A program made the translations under genes and the position numbers. Source: Bacilli bacterium (GTDB lineage: Bacteria > Bacillota_I > Bacilli_A > RFN20 > CAG-826). Taken from it: 39,440 nt of DNA. The DNA is taken from NCBI GenBank assembly GCA_900767605.1, contig CAAFZT010000014.1:1-39440 (forward strand). The letters run 5' to 3'. Of this stretch, positions 1 through 8,925 are shown in pieces; within the stretch, counting starts at the first letter, position 1; each line of letters opens with the position of its first letter. The notes beneath the pieces were generated by a model. It had not been told where the DNA came from, made no database searches, and saw nothing but the letters and a program-made list of their open reading frames with translations.

Positions 1-111
1 AGAAAATCCGCATAAAATACCGCGATAGGTTCGGAAAAAGCGAGAAATAATCGGATTTATTTATCCCTCGTTTGCAAATGAGGTTTTATTCGACAAAATC
101 GCGAATAGGAC

Positions 112-134
112 AAAAGGGGGCTTATGCCCCCCTT
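112..134 (-). terminator. Rho-independent terminator after galE
   Basis: On the minus strand a perfect 6-bp G/C stem (plus-strand GGGGGC at 116-121 and GCCCCC at 126-131, loop TTAT) is followed by a TTTT run. It lies about 20 nt after the galE stop and would end the gatCAB-galE transcript. The remaining bases 1-111 are AT-rich, with no recognisable gene. Confidence 0.85.
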
Positions 135-155
135 CGTTTAAAATTTTACTAGCAA

Positions 156-1178
156 TTATTGAATGCCGTTAGGATTCATCTTTTGGAAGTGATAGGCATC
201 CTTGCAGGCATCCAAAACGTTGCGACGGGCCTTCCAGCCAAGTTCTTCGAAAGCTTTGTCGCAGTTGGCGTAATTCTCCGCGACATCTCCCGCTCGACGA
301 GCTTCGATTTGGTAGGGGATTTTGACGCCATTGGCCTCTTCGAAGGCATGGACGATTTCCAAAACGGAAGTCCCTTTCCCCGTTCCGAGGTTATAAACGA
401 CAACCCCCGGGTTATCCGCTAATTTACGGATAGCCGCGACGTGGCCTTCCGCCAAATCGCAGACATGGATATAGTCACGGATCCCCGTTCCGTCAGGAGT
501 TGGGTAGTCATTCCCATAAACGCGGAGGAATTTCAATTTGCCAATGGCGACCTGAGAAACATAGGGCAGCAAGTTATTGGGGATGCCATTAGGATCCTCC
601 CCAAGAAGTCCGGAGGGATGGGCACCGATCGGGTTGAAGTAACGAAGCAAGACGACATTGAGGTCTTTCCAGGCCTTATGGGTATCTTTCAAAATACGCT
701 CAATCATGACTTTGGTCTCGCCATAAGGGTTCGTCGCGCTTTGGACGGGATCGGTTTCTTTTAACGGCACGCGTTCCGGCACGCCATAAACGGTCGCCGA
801 GGAAGAGAAGATGATGTTGCGGACATCGAATTCGCGCATCAAATCCAAGAGGTTCAACGTGGAGACCAAGTTGTTGGAATAATATTCAATCGGCTTAGAA
901 ACGGATTCGCCGACCGCTTTAAGTCCCGCGAAATGAATCACGCCATAGAGGTCTTTCTCTTCTTCAAAAACTTTACGGAATGCATCTTTATCGCAGCAAT
1001 CCACGTGGTGAAAAATCGGACGGACGCCCGTGATGGTTTCGATGCGGTCCACGACGGCTTCCTTGGAATTGCAAAGATTGTCGACGATGACGGGTTCATA
1101 CCCGTTTTCGATGAGGGCGATGACGGTCTCAGAACCAATGAATCCGGTTCCGCCGGTAACGAGAATACGTTTTTTCAT
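156..1178 (-). CDS. galE: UDP-glucose 4-epimerase
   Basis: A 340-residue extended SDR enzyme that interconverts UDP-glucose and UDP-galactose in the cytoplasm, supplying galactose for surface glycans. The NAD-binding glycine motif TGGTGFIG is at residues 8-15, the serine motif SSSATVYG at 125-132, and the catalytic YxxxK (Y152, K156) follows. Full length for the family. The start overlaps the upstream gene's stop by 4 nt (ATGA), and AAGGAAAGG-type Shine-Dalgarno sequence lies in that gene's 3' end, so the two are translationally coupled. It is last in the gatCAB operon. The polysaccharide locus at 28-36 kb is a plausible user of its product, though this is inference. Substrate preference (Glc versus GlcNAc) cannot be read from the sequence. 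Confidence 0.95.
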   Translation of the reverse strand: MKKRILVTGGTGFIGSETVIALIENGYEPVIVDNLCNSKEAVVDRIETITGVRPIFHHVDCCDKDAFRKVFEEEKDLYGVIHFAGLKAVGESVSKPIEYYSNNLVSTLNLLDLMREFDVRNIIFSSSATVYGVPERVPLKETDPVQSATNPYGETKVMIERILKDTHKAWKDLNVVLLRYFNPIGAHPSGLLGEDPNGIPNNLLPYVSQVAIGKLKFLRVYGNDYPTPDGTGIRDYIHVCDLAEGHVAAIRKLADNPGVVVYNLGTGKGTSVLEIVHAFEEANGVKIPYQIEARRAGDVAENYANCDKAFEELGWKARRNVLDACKDAYHFQKMNPNGIQ

Positions 1179-1975
1179 TTTTCAGTTTTCCTTTCCTTTT
1201 TCGCATGCCGTTTTTGGCTTGCTTCTTTCTTTTTGGCTTCCTCGTCTTCCTTTATTTTCTTGGCGAGTTGGCTTTCCCTTTCCTTAATCGCGGCTACCCG
1301 CTCGGCTTCGTGAAGCCCTTGACGGATTTCATGCTTGGTTTCTTTGGGGGAGAGGTTCGCCGCGGCTTTGGCAATGTCTTCGCCGTGCATATCCTTCCGC
1401 AACAAGCCAATGATGTAGTCACTTAAGAGTTTATCCGCCTGCGCTTGAATCGCAAGGCGCAACGCAATGAGCCCCAAGGAGTCGCGGGCATTGGTTTCCG
1501 CCGCCTGCTTATCCTTCTTTTTCTTTTCGTTTTCGTAACGGAGGGCAACGTCATTGACGCGTCCTGCCGTAATGGTCGCCGCGTTAGACAAGATGGATTG
1601 TTCCATGTTGCTCCAGAAAGCGTAAACCCTTTCTTTGGAGGAAGAAATTCCTTCATCTAAATCGATTAATAGGGACATGTCCCCCATCGATAAGGTGCTT
1701 TTGCAAAGACAGATGGCCATCAAATAGCCAATTTGTTCGCGGGAATATTTCTTTCTGTTGGGTTCCCCGATCATTTTGGCCTTCACGTAGTTATTGACCA
1801 TGAAGGAGGTGAGCATTTTTTCTCCATCGGGAGACAAATCCTTCAAAGCATCGTTGATAAAGCAAAGGACTTGCTCCATGTAGAGATCCACGCTCGGAAG
1901 CTCGCGAAATCGCGGCAGCGAAAATTCCGCGATCCTTTGTAGATGCTGTTGCAGTTCTTTAATTTCGTCTTCCAT
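1175..1975 (-). CDS. Hypothetical charged, helical protein between gatB and galE
   Basis: A 266-residue protein that I do not recognise. Residues 1-140 look like a compact helical domain with no membrane segment. From about 140 onward it becomes increasingly Lys/Glu/Ala/Arg-rich, and the last 45 residues are an almost uninterrupted charged helix or coiled coil with a very basic end. There is no signal peptide. It begins 11 nt after the gatB stop with a strong AAAGGGGG Shine-Dalgarno sequence and overlaps galE by 4 nt, so it is clearly part of the operon. A basic tail suggests contact with nucleic acid or ribosomes, but that is only an inference. Confidence 0.8.
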   Translation of the reverse strand: MEDEIKELQQHLQRIAEFSLPRFRELPSVDLYMEQVLCFINDALKDLSPDGEKMLTSFMVNNYVKAKMIGEPNRKKYSREQIGYLMAICLCKSTLSMGDMSLLIDLDEGISSSKERVYAFWSNMEQSILSNAATITAGRVNDVALRYENEKKKKDKQAAETNARDSLGLIALRLAIQAQADKLLSDYIIGLLRKDMHGEDIAKAAANLSPKETKHEIRQGLHEAERVAAIKERESQLAKKIKEDEEAKKKEASQKRHAKKERKTEK

Positions 1976-1986
1976 GGTCCCCCTTT

Positions 1987-3417
1987 CTAGCGCTTGGCTA
2001 ATTCTTCCGCCATGACTTTGGCTACCGCAGCTGGATTGACCTTGCCTTTTGCGGCTTTCATGACTTGACCAATTAAGAATCCCTTGGCGCGATCTTTGCC
2101 GGCCTTGAAGTCGGCCACGCTTTGGGGATTGGCGTCCAAAACGGCGCTAACAAAGCCCAACACGGCCCCGTCATCGCTCACTTGTTTTTCGATGTGCTTG
2201 GCTAAACGCGCTTCTTCTGCCCCCACGTTATTTTCAAGACAATAGAAGAAGATATCCGCGCATTGTTTATGGGTGTACCCATCATTCTGCATGGAGGCGA
2301 TTTCATCCAAAGTCTCAGGAGGCAATGGGAATTCCTTCATCGAGATTCCATTCTTGTTCAAATAGGAATTGGCTTCCACGATCAAGAAATTCGCGATGAC
2401 TTTGGCTAATTTTTCATTCTTGGCGATTGCTTTCTCAAAATACAAAGCCATATCCATGTTCGCCAAGAGGATATCCGCGTCGGTTTCGCTTAATCCGGCG
2501 CTTACATAACGAGCCTTCTTGGCCTCATAGAGTTCTGGGCAAGTATCGATCGCCTTTTGGACGAATTCTTCGGAAAGGCGGATCGGGACGATATTGGGTT
2601 CCGGGAAATATTTATAGTCCACCGCGTCGGTTTTCACACGCATCAAGACGGTTTTGCCGCTGGCTTCGTCGAAGCGTCTGGTTTCTTGCTGAACGGGGAC
2701 ACCACTTAATAAACAAGCACTTTGTCTAGCGATTTCATAGTCCAATGCCGTTTCGATGTTTTTGGTGGAATTCAAGTTTTTGAGCTCAACCTTGGTGCCG
2801 AATTCCTCGGATCCATAAGGACGAATGGAGATGTTGACGTCGCAACGGAGCGACCCCTCTTCCATCTTGCCATCGCTAGTTCCCGAATAAAGGACGATGT
2901 TGCGGATAGCTTCCACGTAATGCATGGCTTCCGTGCCATTACGCATATCGGGAAGGGAGACGATTTCGACAAGAGGCACCCCCGCGCGGTTATAGTCCAA
3001 GAGGGAATAATCCGCGAAATGGAGCTGCTTGCAGGTATCTTCTTCCATGTGGATGCGTTCGATACGAATCCGCTTGGTTTCTCCGTTTTTGCCTTTGACA
3101 TCCAAATAACCATCCCGCCCAATCGGATGGAATTGCTGGGTGATTTGGAATCCCTTAGGAAGATCGCTGTAGAAATAATTCTTACGGTCGAAACGAAGTA
3201 AGGGGTCAATGGTCATGTGCAAGGCATTGGCCACGCGGATCGCGTTGATGACGGCTTGCTTATTCACTAACGGCATCGTGCCGGGATAAGCCATGTCGAA
3301 AGGGGTAATCTCCGTATTGGGATTACGGGAGAAGGAATTGGGGGAGGCAGAAAACATTTTGGATTTGGTTTTCATCTCCACGTGGATTTCAAGTCCGATG
3401 ACGGCTTCAAAATTCAT
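1987..3417 (-). CDS. gatB: Asp-tRNA(Asn)/Glu-tRNA(Gln) amidotransferase subunit B
   Basis: A 476-residue GatB. It binds misacylated Glu-tRNA(Gln), activates it with ATP, and uses ammonia channelled from GatA to make Gln-tRNA(Gln). The N-terminal GLEIHVEMKTKSKMF block is the family signature. The C-terminal 150 residues are the helical and YqeY-like tail that holds the tRNA. The usual glycine-rich early motif reads AYPGTMPLVN, a variant I associate with Mollicutes-type GatB. A strong AGGAGG Shine-Dalgarno sequence lies 9 nt before the ATG, and the start overlaps gatA by 4 nt. Because asnS is also in this window, glutamine rather than asparagine is the likely physiological product. Confidence 0.97.
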   Translation of the reverse strand: MNFEAVIGLEIHVEMKTKSKMFSASPNSFSRNPNTEITPFDMAYPGTMPLVNKQAVINAIRVANALHMTIDPLLRFDRKNYFYSDLPKGFQITQQFHPIGRDGYLDVKGKNGETKRIRIERIHMEEDTCKQLHFADYSLLDYNRAGVPLVEIVSLPDMRNGTEAMHYVEAIRNIVLYSGTSDGKMEEGSLRCDVNISIRPYGSEEFGTKVELKNLNSTKNIETALDYEIARQSACLLSGVPVQQETRRFDEASGKTVLMRVKTDAVDYKYFPEPNIVPIRLSEEFVQKAIDTCPELYEAKKARYVSAGLSETDADILLANMDMALYFEKAIAKNEKLAKVIANFLIVEANSYLNKNGISMKEFPLPPETLDEIASMQNDGYTHKQCADIFFYCLENNVGAEEARLAKHIEKQVSDDGAVLGFVSAVLDANPQSVADFKAGKDRAKGFLIGQVMKAAKGKVNPAAVAKVMAEELAKR

Positions 3418-4883
3418 AAACGAGCCTCCTTTTTGTTGAGGATAGATAATCCGCCAAGACCACTGATGGATTCAAAGGCCTCGGAGATTTGGAGCAACTG
3501 TTTTTCTTCGAAGGCGCGACCCGTGAAATTGATTCCAACGGGTAAATCGCGAACGAAAGTTAACGGCAAGGTAATCGAGGGGAGGCCTGCGAAGTTGCCA
3601 ATGGCCAAATGGTTGTCGGCGATGAGGTATTCGTCGGAGAGCTTATCGCTCATTCCGTTGATCAGGGGCGCTTCTTTGGGAGCGGCCAAAGCTAGAATCG
3701 CATCGTAGTCCTTCAAAATTTCGTTGGTTCTACGAACGATCTTGGCACGCGCTTTTTGGGCGCGGAGGAACAAAACGTCTTGGTTTTCTCTCATCAAGGC
3801 AAACGAACCGATGACGAAACGTCTCTTGATGAGCTCACTGAACCCTTGGGTTCTGGCGTTGGACATAACTTCTTGGTAGGTTTTACCGCCACGGAACGGG
3901 CCGAATTTAATGCCATCCAAATTCGCATCATTCGAGGTGGCTTCCGCGCAGGAAATTACCATATAGGAGGCGTAGATTGCTTCGAGTTCGGCACGGCCGA
4001 ATTCCACGAAATCCACTACAGCTCCCGCTTCTTTTAATGCTTGTAACGATTTTTCGAAGCTACGACGAACCGCTTCATCCTTCACGGAATCAAAGATTTC
4101 GGAAATCACGGCAATGCGTTTCCCCTTAATCCCCGCGTTCAGATTAGACACATAGTCATCGACGGGGCGTTCGCTGCTAGTGGCATCGTGTAAATCGCGT
4201 CCCGATAAGGCTTCCAAAACAATCGCATTATCTTCGACGCTGCGGGTAAAGAAACCCACGTGGTCCAAAGACGGAGCAAAGGGGAAGAGTCCAAAACGGG
4301 AAATACGTCCCCAGGTTGGCTTCATTCCCACTAATCCAGCATAGGAGGCCGGCTTACGGACGGAGTCGCCCGTATCCGATCCCAAAGCAAAGGGAACGAT
4401 GCCGGCAGCCGTCACCGCCGCGCTGCCGCAACTTGATCCGCCAACTAAGTGGGTATGGCTCGAATCATAGGGATTATAGGTGATGCCTTTATGGCCGGTA
4501 GTTCCCGTTCCGCCCATCGCGAGTTCATCGAGGGTGGTCTTGCCAATCAAGACGCACTTCTTTTCCTTGAGTTTAGCCACGACCGTCGCATCGAAAAGAG
4601 GAACATAGCCACTCAGCACATTGGAAGAGGCCGTTGTTTCGATACCCTTGGTCGAGAAGTTGTCTTTTGCACAATAAGGGATCCCCCAAAGCAAATTGTC
4701 CACTTCGGGTTCGGTTAAAGTTTTGGCAAACGCGATCGCTTCGTCTTCCAAAAGGGTTTCAAAAGCGTTGTCTTTGTTTTCTTTGGCGCGACGCAAAGCT
4801 TCTTGGGTCAATTCAAGCGGAGTGACCTTCCTTTCCACTAACGCAGCGTGGATTTCACGAATCGATAAATCTAAGTAGTTCAT
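3414..4883 (-). CDS. gatA: Glutamyl-tRNA(Gln) amidotransferase subunit A
   Basis: A 489-residue amidase-signature enzyme that hydrolyses glutamine and passes ammonia to GatB. The Ser-cisSer-Lys triad can be placed at K73, S150 and S174 by alignment to known GatA spacing. Two neighbouring residues differ from the common form: GGSSCGS instead of GGSSGGS, and GSDTGDS instead of GSDTGGS. The second variant is one I recall from Mollicutes-type GatA, so it is a lineage marker rather than a sign of inactivity. The start overlaps the gatC stop by 4 nt (ATGA), with AAGGTGG as Shine-Dalgarno sequence. Full length. Confidence 0.97.
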   Translation of the reverse strand: MNYLDLSIREIHAALVERKVTPLELTQEALRRAKENKDNAFETLLEDEAIAFAKTLTEPEVDNLLWGIPYCAKDNFSTKGIETTASSNVLSGYVPLFDATVVAKLKEKKCVLIGKTTLDELAMGGTGTTGHKGITYNPYDSSHTHLVGGSSCGSAAVTAAGIVPFALGSDTGDSVRKPASYAGLVGMKPTWGRISRFGLFPFAPSLDHVGFFTRSVEDNAIVLEALSGRDLHDATSSERPVDDYVSNLNAGIKGKRIAVISEIFDSVKDEAVRRSFEKSLQALKEAGAVVDFVEFGRAELEAIYASYMVISCAEATSNDANLDGIKFGPFRGGKTYQEVMSNARTQGFSELIKRRFVIGSFALMRENQDVLFLRAQKARAKIVRRTNEILKDYDAILALAAPKEAPLINGMSDKLSDEYLIADNHLAIGNFAGLPSITLPLTFVRDLPVGINFTGRAFEEKQLLQISEAFESISGLGGLSILNKKEARL

Positions 4884-5176
4884 AGGACCACCTTCGGCAA
4901 TTTGATTTGCCCATCTTGCTTGCTGCCGGCATTTTTAAGCGCTTCATCGCGATCCAATGGCTTCTCTGCAACGTCTTCGCGAAGGTAAGACGTCTCGCAG
5001 AAAAACGGGAAAGTCATCGGTTCTTCTTCATCAATTCCTTCGATGCTTCCAATTTTTTTCATTTGTTTGGTGATAATTCCAAATTCTTCATACAGGGTCG
5101 CGTATTCCTTTTCCGACATATCGAAAAGGAGACGGTGAGCCGCGTCGTGAAGAACGTCCATGGTGATCTCTTTCAT
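4880..5176 (-). CDS. gatC: Glutamyl-tRNA(Gln) amidotransferase subunit C
   Basis: A 98-residue small subunit that wraps around and stabilises GatA. It is first in the gatCAB operon. The internal ATG at 5176 is chosen because a GGAGAG Shine-Dalgarno sequence lies 10 nt upstream and 98 residues is the usual GatC length. An in-frame ATG at 5218 would add 14 residues and would lie over the putative -10 element. Sequence conservation is low, as usual for GatC, so the call rests partly on its position directly before gatA. Confidence 0.88.
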   Translation of the reverse strand: MKEITMDVLHDAAHRLLFDMSEKEYATLYEEFGIITKQMKKIGSIEGIDEEEPMTFPFFCETSYLREDVAEKPLDRDEALKNAGSKQDGQIKLPKVVL

Positions 5177-5209
5177 AAGGTCAACTCTCCATTCCTTGTA
5201 AACGGAACT

Positions 5210-5215
5210 AGTATA
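5210..5215 (-). promoter_or_regulatory. Putative -10 element of the gatCAB operon
   Basis: TATACT on the minus strand (5 of 6 match to TATAAT), placed so that transcription would begin about 25-30 nt before the gatC ATG. No convincing -35 hexamer is visible at 16-18 nt, so the promoter assignment is tentative. Confidence 0.4.
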
Positions 5216-5376
5216 CACTTTCTTTGCGCCTCATGCGCGCAAGAAGGAAGCAAAAAGAAAAGAGGATTGCCCGCCATTTCGGAGGAGAAGAAATTTTTGA
5301 TATGCGATCCGCATTCGTTGTTCAAACGTTCTTTCCGCCCCTAACACCCCTTTTTTTGAAAAGTTATTCCAGCAAC

Positions 5377-5404
5377 AAAAAAACCGCTGGTCTTTTAGTG
5401 GTTT
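5377..5404 (-). terminator. Terminator of the transporter-murQ-rpiR operon
   Basis: On the minus strand an AAACC...GGTTT stem continues inward with one A-C mismatch and two more pairs, and is followed by an uninterrupted run of T. It lies 45 nt after the rpiR stop. The rest of 5219-5448 holds the gatC promoter region and no recognisable gene. Confidence 0.7.
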
Positions 5405-5448
5405 CACCCTCGTTTCCATGGTTCGATTCTTGTGTTGAGTTTCGTTTT

Positions 5449-6321
5449 TTAGCGGCCTCTTCCAAGATTCTTGTCACCAAGAAAGACGGTATTGGTGAGC
5501 TCATGAAATTTCTCCAAGTCCTTTAAGCGTAGGGAGGCCAATTGAGCAAATAGCACATCGACGACATTGAGTTGGACCAAGCGGGAACTCGTTGCATTGG
5601 TCCTCACTCCTTCACTTACAACGCTATGAAGGAGAACGAGGTCGGAAGATTCAGCAATCAAGGACCTTGAATTGGAAGTGATGCAAAGAATATGGGCGCC
5701 GACCTGCTTGGCAATTTTTAACGTTTTAAGCAAGTCCCGAGATTCGCCAGAATAGGAAATGAAGCAGGCTACATCGTTGCTTTTCAGCAACGTGGAGGAC
5801 AACACTTGATCGTGGACATCACTATAGCAACTTGCATCCATCCCCAAGCGGCGGAATTTATAGGAGGCATCCAAACAAGCAACCGCAGATCCTCCGATTC
5901 CATAAAAAGTAATCCTCGAGGCGCCTTGAAACCATTCCAAAGCCTTGGACACGGCGGAGGGTGAAAGAGTATCGTGATTATTTTGAATGGCAATCACGGA
6001 TTGGGAAATGACACGCTCAATCGTTTTATCCACAGGTTCCTTCAGCACGACTCCTTCCATGGAAAGAATGTTTTCGGAATAATTCAGAGAGGATTGGCAC
6101 TCCAAATAGACTTGTCGCATAAATTCGCGGTAGCTCAGAAAGCCCATCCGTTTGGCAAGGCGAATAAAGGTGGCCGTGGAAGCTCCGCTTTTGTGTGCCA
6201 AATCGACAATGGAGCCTTTGGAAGCCTCCAAGGGATTGCCCAAAATAGCCTTGGCCGCTAAAAATTCTCTTTTGGGCAAGGAGGGCAGGGATTTTTTTAA
6301 TGCTTGAATAATTGCGGGCAT
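5449..6321 (-). CDS. RpiR/MurR-family transcriptional regulator
   Basis: A 290-residue regulator with an N-terminal HTH_6 domain (about residues 1-75, helix-turn-helix around the LAHKSGASTATFIRLAKRMG stretch) and a C-terminal SIS sugar-phosphate-binding domain starting near FYGIGGSA. Family members sense phosphorylated sugars; MurR senses MurNAc-6-phosphate. The ATG at 6321 is chosen because it lies 1 nt after the murQ stop and gives the usual N-terminus; an upstream in-frame ATG at 6390 would overlap murQ by 68 nt. As the last gene of the operon it probably controls the operon's own promoter near 11199-11227, where an inverted repeat is present. Confidence 0.9.
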   Translation of the reverse strand: MPAIIQALKKSLPSLPKREFLAAKAILGNPLEASKGSIVDLAHKSGASTATFIRLAKRMGFLSYREFMRQVYLECQSSLNYSENILSMEGVVLKEPVDKTIERVISQSVIAIQNNHDTLSPSAVSKALEWFQGASRITFYGIGGSAVACLDASYKFRRLGMDASCYSDVHDQVLSSTLLKSNDVACFISYSGESRDLLKTLKIAKQVGAHILCITSNSRSLIAESSDLVLLHSVVSEGVRTNATSSRLVQLNVVDVLFAQLASLRLKDLEKFHELTNTVFLGDKNLGRGR

Positions 6322-6322
6322 A

Positions 6323-7222
6323 TCATTCTTTGATGGCTTTGCGCACAAACCCGCCCGCTTTTTCCAAAGCGAGTTTGGCACTTTCAGCATCGCAACCCAA
6401 TTTTATCATGACGATGGCTTCTTTTGCGCTACGGGAACATTCCCGCAAGGCCTTTTCCGCCTCTTCTTCATCCGCGCCCGTTGCCTCTTGCACTATTCGC
6501 GTTTCCCGTTTCACCAGTTTGGAATTGCTTGGGATAAGGTCCACCATGAGATTTTCATAAACTTTTCCACACAGAACAAATGCACCAGTAGAAATCATGT
6601 TTAAAACCATTTTTTCAGCGGTTCCAGCTTTAAGGCGAGTGGATCCCGTGAGAATTTCCGGGCCGCAAAGCAAGTGAATGGGAATGTCTGCGTATTCCCC
6701 AATTTTGTCTTCTTCCACGCAAGAAATGGATATCGTGGACGCGCCCTCTTCTCTAGCCTTCTTCATGCCAGAAAGAACGTAAGGGGTTTGGCCGGATGCG
6801 GCAAGGCCAATGAGCAAATCCCCTTTTTTCATTCCGGCTCCCTCAAGGTCCTTGCGCGCGGCTTCCTCATCGTCTTCGCTATTTTCTTTGGCGCGGTACA
6901 TCGCTTCGGGTCCTCCAGCCATCAAGCCTTTGAATTGATGGGGGTCCACCCCGAAGGTCGGCGGGAGTTCCGCCATATCCAAAATGGCATAACGCCCACT
7001 GGACCCGGCACCAATATAAAAGATGTTGGCACCCTCCGCGTATTTTTTTGCGAAAAGTTCCATTGCTTTGGAAATATCGGGAAGAGCATGGTGAACGGCT
7101 TCGACAACATGCTTGTCTTCTTCGTTCATCAATGTGGCAATTTCAAGAGAGCTCATCCTGTCCAGATGGGTGGAACGGGGGTTACGGCGTTCGGTCAAAG
7201 GGGGTTGATAGGAATGGTCCAT
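6323..7222 (-). CDS. murQ: N-acetylmuramic acid 6-phosphate etherase
   Basis: A 299-residue SIS-domain etherase that converts MurNAc-6-phosphate to GlcNAc-6-phosphate and D-lactate in the cytoplasm. The MurQ signature STRLKAGTAEKMVLNM is intact, as is the glycine/serine-rich phosphate loop YIGAGSSGRYA. The C-terminal UBA-like helical region is present. A good AAAGGAG Shine-Dalgarno sequence lies 8 nt before the ATG, 11 nt after the permease stop. No MurNAc kinase, PTS MurP or NagZ is encoded in the window, so the phosphorylated substrate must come from the adjacent transporter or from a gene elsewhere. Confidence 0.96.
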   Translation of the reverse strand: MDHSYQPPLTERRNPRSTHLDRMSSLEIATLMNEEDKHVVEAVHHALPDISKAMELFAKKYAEGANIFYIGAGSSGRYAILDMAELPPTFGVDPHQFKGLMAGGPEAMYRAKENSEDDEEAARKDLEGAGMKKGDLLIGLAASGQTPYVLSGMKKAREEGASTISISCVEEDKIGEYADIPIHLLCGPEILTGSTRLKAGTAEKMVLNMISTGAFVLCGKVYENLMVDLIPSNSKLVKRETRIVQEATGADEEEAEKALRECSRSAKEAIVMIKLGCDAESAKLALEKAGGFVRKAIKE

Positions 7223-7233
7223 GGTTTTCTCCT

Positions 7234-8925
7234 TTACAAGCTGATTTCCTTTCTTCCCGTCAATTTGAAGAAAAGAAGCAAGGTGATGGTCGTGACAAGC
7301 ATAAGAATGGTGCTCAAAGCTGCCCCACGTCCGTAATAACCCGTCGAAATAGAATTGAAAATTTCAATCGACATCGTTTTCGTCTTTACAGAATAGAGCA
7401 TGATGGAACCGCTAAGCTCGGTGATGATGGAAAGCCAAGACATGACGGCGCCAGAAGCAACCCCAGGAGCCATCATGGGAATCGTGATGCCAAAGAACGT
7501 CTTGAACTTATTGCAGCCAAGGGATTCAGAAGCCTCCTCTACACTCAAATCGATTTGTCGGAGGATGGCTTCGCTGGAGCGAATGGTATAGGGCATACGT
7601 CGAATCACAAAATTGACAATCATGATGGTGAACGTGCCGATAAGAGCAAGGGGCGGATTATTGAAACTAAAGAGCAACGCGATACCCATAACGGCGCCAG
7701 GAATGATATAAGGGACGTTGGCAATCACGTCGATAACACGAGTGACTTTGGAGCCTCGGCGGACATTGCAATAAGCAATGAACACCCCAATGAGTACAAC
7801 CAAAGTCAAGGCAACAAAACTCATCCAGAAGGTATTGCCAACGCTTTTTAGCAGGGAGCTCGTTTGGAAAATTTCCGCATAACTAGCAAAGGACCAATGG
7901 CCTCCCATGACGACGTTAACAGAATCCTTGAACGATTGTAGGATGATAATGACGAGGGGGAAGATAAGCAAAATCATAAGACCGTAACAAAGTATGTGGG
8001 AAATGATTTCGGTGCCGACGCCCCTTCTTTTCGGATCAACAGGACGAAGAGAAGACATTTCGATTTTTTTCCTGGAAGAGATATAGCGTTGAAGGAGAAA
8101 AATCAAAGTGGTGATGATGATCGTGATGACACAGGTCACGGCGGCGAGGGCTTCATTGGTTTCAACGTCGCTGGTAAACATGTCATAAACCAAAGTCGGA
8201 AGGGTACGATACCCCTCCCCAATTAAGGCAGGGACTCCAAAATCGGAGATAACACGCATAAAAACAAGAGTGGCGGACGCCAAAACCGTCGGCAGAATCA
8301 AAGGAAAAGTGACGCGAAAGAAGCGCGATAATCCATGGCCCCCCAAAGATTCAGAGGCTTCCATTAAGGAGACGTCCACCTGCTTGAGGGCCCCACCAAC
8401 ATAAAGGTTCACCAAAGGAACGAGCTTGATAGAAAAGACGAAGATGATTCCACCAAAGCCATAGATGCCGCCATACTGAATGCCAATTTGCGCCAGCCAT
8501 TTCGTGATGATGCCGGCCCGACCAAGGAGAATGACCCACGCATAGGAAGAGAGAAAGGGCGGAGTGACCATCGAAACCATCAAAAGAACTGTAATGATTT
8601 TGGACCCGAATATCCTGGTCGTGCGGAGAATATAAGCCAAAACCGTCCCCAAAGTCGTGGCAATCAAAGCGCTAAGGAAACTAACCTTCAACGAATTCCA
8701 AATCGTTTTGAGGTAATACCCATATTTGTTTCCGAAGAACACGCCCCATTGGCTCACATCCCATTGATGGGAAGAGGTGTCGTAAACGGCGTGGAGCAAA
8801 ATCGAAACAAGAGGGTAAAGGAAGAAAATCCCAAAGAAGACGACGATGGCAAGGGTAACGTAATTCCAACCATTGGTAAAGAAGCCAACCAGCGCCTCTT
8901 TTCTATCTTTAGCGCCGGACTTCAT
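7234..8925 (-). CDS. ABC transporter permease, two fused domains (AfuB/FbpB type)
   Basis: A 563-residue inner-membrane permease made of two consecutive BPD_transp_1 domains, roughly residues 65-285 and 335-555. Each has five to six membrane segments and an EAA-loop motif (VSLMEASESLGGHG in the first half, VEEASESLGCNKFK in the second) that docks with the ATPase. This fused architecture is typical of ferric-iron (FbpB), thiamine (ThiP), 2-aminoethylphosphonate and hexose-phosphate (AfuB) importers. The start overlaps the ATPase stop by 4 nt and has GGAGGAG as Shine-Dalgarno sequence. Its position directly before murQ argues for a sugar-phosphate substrate. Confidence 0.92.
   Translation of the reverse strand: MKSGAKDRKEALVGFFTNGWNYVTLAIVVFFGIFFLYPLVSILLHAVYDTSSHQWDVSQWGVFFGNKYGYYLKTIWNSLKVSFLSALIATTLGTVLAYILRTTRIFGSKIITVLLMVSMVTPPFLSSYAWVILLGRAGIITKWLAQIGIQYGGIYGFGGIIFVFSIKLVPLVNLYVGGALKQVDVSLMEASESLGGHGLSRFFRVTFPLILPTVLASATLVFMRVISDFGVPALIGEGYRTLPTLVYDMFTSDVETNEALAAVTCVITIIITTLIFLLQRYISSRKKIEMSSLRPVDPKRRGVGTEIISHILCYGLMILLIFPLVIIILQSFKDSVNVVMGGHWSFASYAEIFQTSSLLKSVGNTFWMSFVALTLVVLIGVFIAYCNVRRGSKVTRVIDVIANVPYIIPGAVMGIALLFSFNNPPLALIGTFTIMIVNFVIRRMPYTIRSSEAILRQIDLSVEEASESLGCNKFKTFFGITIPMMAPGVASGAVMSWLSIITELSGSIMLYSVKTKTMSIEIFNSISTGYYGRGAALSTILMLVTTITLLLFFKLTGRKEISL

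Noticed and set aside
7048..7851. Long open frame on the plus strand, 267 codons
   Set aside because: It lies opposite murQ and the permease gene, which are certain; its translation is compositionally odd and shows no family features. The same applies to plus-strand frames at 2722-3201, 6674-7336, 8488-9084, 19031-19621 and 36431-36979.
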